From Ilumatobacter coccineus YM16-304 (GTDB lineage: Bacteria; Actinomycetota; Acidimicrobiia; Acidimicrobiales; Ilumatobacteraceae): a DNA stretch of 64,000 nucleotides. Below, piece after piece: positions 62,382 to 64,000 of this stretch; within the stretch, counting starts at the first letter, position 1, and the number at the start of each line of letters is the position of its first letter. Below the pieces are notes generated by a model, which did not search any database, had not been told where the DNA came from, and saw nothing but the letters and a program-made list of their open reading frames with translations. A program made the position numbers and the translations under genes. The DNA is taken from assembly GCF_000348785.1 (NCBI RefSeq), contig NC_020520.1, forward strand, positions 2,542,001-2,606,000, written 5' to 3'.

Positions 62382-63785
62382 ATGAGTAACAAGAACGGGC
62401 CCTCCCACGTCGTGGTCGACGGCTCGAACATCGCCACCGAAGGTCGGTCACTTCCGAGTCTGAAGCAACTGCAGGAAGCAGTGATGAGCTTCATGGAGGA
62501 GTACCCCGACGCAGCGATCACCGTCGTGGTCGACGCCACGTTCGGCCACCGCATCGACAAGTCCGAGTCGAAGGAGTTCGAAGCGGGCATCTCGAACAAC
62601 GAACTCGTTGCTCCGCCGGCAGGTGCCGTCGGCCGAGGCGATGCCTTCGTGCTCGCCATCGCCGACAAGGCGAACGCATCGGTCCTGTCGAACGACTCGT
62701 TCCAGGAATTCCACGGCGAGTACGAGTGGCTCTTCGACGACGGTCGCCTGATCGGTGGCAAGCCGGTGCCGCACCTCGGGTGGGTCTGGGTCGATCGCAA
62801 CCCGGTCCGCGGCCCGGTGAGCCGTAAGGCCACCGGTGGCCGTCGGGGCCGAGGTGGCGGCAGCAGCCGTGGAGGACGCTCGCGGTCGGACGAAACGGTT
62901 CGGACGGGCAGCAAGGAAGCGTCGGCACCCATGCCGGTGCCCAGCGGCCCGCCGCCGACCAAGAAGGCTGCGGCCAAGAAGACGGTATCCGACAAGCCGG
63001 CGTCGAAACGCTCGGCGGCCAAGCGCAGCGACGATTCGTCGAAGAGCGGCGAGCGGAGTGGTCGCCGGTCGGCGCCCAAGAGCCAGGATCCCGTCAACGA
63101 CCTGATGCCGTTCCTCGAGTTCGTCGAGCACCATCCCGTCGGCTCGAACATCGAGGGCACCGTCGACGCCTACTCGTCGCACGGTGCGTACGTCACCGTC
63201 GGCGAGACCGGCGTGCGCGCCTACGTCCCGCTTCGGCTCATGGCCGACCCGGCACCGCGTAGCGCCAAGCAGGTGATGAAGATGGGCGAGGAGGTGTCGT
63301 TGGTCGTCGTCAGTTTTGCTGCCGCACGTCGCAGCATCGACTGCGCGCTTCCCGACATGGCCGAGGCCGCGATCGCTGCCGCCGAGTCGGACGACGCCGA
63401 TGCCGAGGAGTCGTCGGCCACCGAGCAGCCGACCACCACGAAGAAGACCGCCGCCAGAAAGGCCCCGGCGAAGAAGACGGCTGCCAAGAAGACGGCTGCG
63501 AAGAAGACCGCGACCAAGAAGACGGCTGCCAAGAAGACGGCTGCGAAGAAGACCGCGACCAAGAAGACGGCTGCGAAGAAGACGGCGGCCAAGAAGACGG
63601 CCGCCAAGAAGACGGCGGCCAAGAAGACCGCTGCCAAGAAGACGGCTGCCAAGAAGACCGCGACCAAGAAGACCGCAGCGAAGAAGACGCCCGCCAAGAA
63701 GACGGCCGCCAAGAAGACGGCCGCCAAGAAGGCCGCGGTGAAGAAGACGGCTGCCAAGAAGACCGCGGCGAAGAAGGACAGCTGA
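62382..63785 (+). CDS. NYN/Zc3h12a-type RNase domain fused to S1 domain and histone-H1-like Lys/Ala tail
   Basis: 467 residues from ATG 62382. Residues 1-140 are PIN-like: [13 protein letters not shown] with D13, VVVDATFG with D51, [12 protein letters not shown] with D87 and D95, and LSNDSF with D105, an acidic cluster suited to metal-dependent RNA cleavage. A Gly/Arg/Lys-rich linker (150-235) leads to an S1 RNA-binding domain (about 254-325: [20 protein letters not shown]). Residues 353-467 are KKTAA-type pentapeptides as in histone H1 and mycobacterial HupB tails, which bind nucleic acid. A combined RNA-degrading and nucleoid- or RNA-binding role is inferred. Next to an exonuclease III gene, which starts just after its stop. 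Confidence 0.85.
   Translation: MSNKNGPSHVVVDGSNIATEGRSLPSLKQLQEAVMSFMEEYPDAAITVVVDATFGHRIDKSESKEFEAGISNNELVAPPAGAVGRGDAFVLAIADKANASVLSNDSFQEFHGEYEWLFDDGRLIGGKPVPHLGWVWVDRNPVRGPVSRKATGGRRGRGGGSSRGGRSRSDETVRTGSKEASAPMPVPSGPPPTKKAAAKKTVSDKPASKRSAAKRSDDSSKSGERSGRRSAPKSQDPVNDLMPFLEFVEHHPVGSNIEGTVDAYSSHGAYVTVGETGVRAYVPLRLMADPAPRSAKQVMKMGEEVSLVVVSFAAARRSIDCALPDMAEAAIAAAESDDADAEESSATEQPTTTKKTAARKAPAKKTAAKKTAAKKTATKKTAAKKTAAKKTATKKTAAKKTAAKKTAAKKTAAKKTAAKKTAAKKTATKKTAAKKTPAKKTAAKKTAAKKAAVKKTAAKKTAAKKDS
63441..63780 (+). repeat. 15-bp coding repeat tract (KKTAA units)
   Basis: A run of units close to AAGAAGACGGCTGCC, each 15 bp, encodes the Lys/Thr/Ala tail of the NYN-S1 protein. Units alternate between GCT, GCC, GCG and ACC at the variable codons. 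The complementary strand gives a long hydrophobic reading frame that is only a shadow. Confidence 0.9.
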
Positions 63786-64000
63786 ATGCGCATCGTCACC
63801 TGGAACGTCAACTCGCTCCGAGCTCGCCAGGAGCGGGTCGAGGAGTGGTTGGCCGAAGTGCAGCCCGACGTCGTGCTGATGCAAGAGACCAAGCTGGCCG
63901 ACGACGCGTTCCCCACGCTCGCGTTCGAGTCGATGGGCTACAGCTGCGCACACCACGGCCAAGGCCAGTGGAACGGTGTCGCCATCCTCTCGAAGGTCGG
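63786..64000 (+). CDS. Exodeoxyribonuclease III-like AP endonuclease (3' truncated by window edge)
   Basis: 71 residues are visible from ATG 63786. The start [20 protein letters not shown] carries the Asn metal-site motif, and [13 protein letters not shown] contains the catalytic metal-ligand Glu. NGVAILSK near the edge is also typical. Exonuclease III repairs abasic sites in DNA. The gene follows the NYN-S1 gene without a gap, so the pair is probably co-transcribed; the C-terminal part with the catalytic His lies outside. Confidence 0.93.
   Translation, partial: MRIVTWNVNSLRARQERVEEWLAEVQPDVVLMQETKLADDAFPTLAFESMGYSCAHHGQGQWNGVAILSKV

Noticed and set aside
63221-63916. A minus-strand frame with a very hydrophobic [10 protein letters not shown] repeat resembling membrane helices
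   Set aside because: It is the complement of the Lys/Thr/Ala codon repeats of the NYN-S1 gene and has no start signal.

Overview
The window looks like chromosome of a high-GC actinobacterium. The best guess is a marine Acidimicrobiia member of the Ilumatobacter type. The signs are: a primary-type sigma factor, the actinobacterial fused 2-oxoglutarate decarboxylase/E2/E1 protein (Kgd), a DUF2510 membrane protein, septum-formation-type lipoprotein, many GTG starts, and secreted proteins carrying a VDTR...LTVDVxGY repeat. The genus is inference from style, not from a marker gene.

Left flank (1-12.8 kb): 3' part of a sigma-70 factor, three tRNA genes (Asn-GTT, a CAT tRNA, Val-TAC), a YeiH-type exporter, an inositol-phosphatase-family enzyme, a VOC protein, a secreted collagen-like protein, a methyltransferase, a large secreted HEXXH protein with three C-terminal beta repeats, and small enzymes.

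Central accessory region (12.8-49.5 kb): the dominant feature is a complete-looking contractile injection system of the eCIS (AFP/PVC-like) type. An AAA+ ATPase (20231-22135, minus) diverges from a PAAR-like tip gene. A tightly overlapping plus-strand operon (22831-36090) then encodes sheath, two tube proteins, an assembly protein, a 56-residue DUF6760-like protein, a third tube-like protein, a 1202-residue DUF4157-like protein, LysM hub protein, VgrG-like spike, gp25, gpJ-like and gpI-like baseplate proteins, and a zinc-ribbon protein with one membrane helix. It meets, at a perfect 17-bp hairpin, a minus-strand operon (49529-36137) encoding a DUF4255/Pvc16-type cap protein and three paralogous proteins of 763, 830 and 2600 residues. 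Each paralog has an Ig-like N-terminal part, one membrane helix, and a long array of carboxypeptidase-regulatory-like beta domains. There is no phage head, portal, terminase, integrase or lysis gene. Upstream, at 14840-12850, a translationally coupled pair encodes a lipase-like candidate effector, whose Arg-rich leader resembles the DUF4157 protein, and a small protein with a CesT/YbjN-like pattern. Housekeeping genes (udp, deoC, GHMP kinase, GNAT, rpe) lie between this pair and the structural cluster. A seven-unit 36-bp tandem repeat separates udp and deoC.

Right flank (49.6-64 kb): a septum-formation-like lipoprotein, a TrmA/RlmD-family RNA methyltransferase, a TSUP transporter with two tandem flavodoxin-fold quinone reductases, an FtsH-like membrane protease with an unusual Walker B, a DNA alkylation repair protein, kgd, an HSL-family esterase, a HAD hydrolase, an unusual NYN-RNase/S1/histone-H1-like-tail fusion, and the start of an exonuclease III gene.

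Working model (inference): a cytoplasmically assembled contractile particle is loaded with the lipase effector, with the DUF4157-like protein as cargo or adaptor. It is tethered to, or fired at, the cell's own membrane through the single-pass proteins, whose extracellular beta-domain arrays would form surface stalks.
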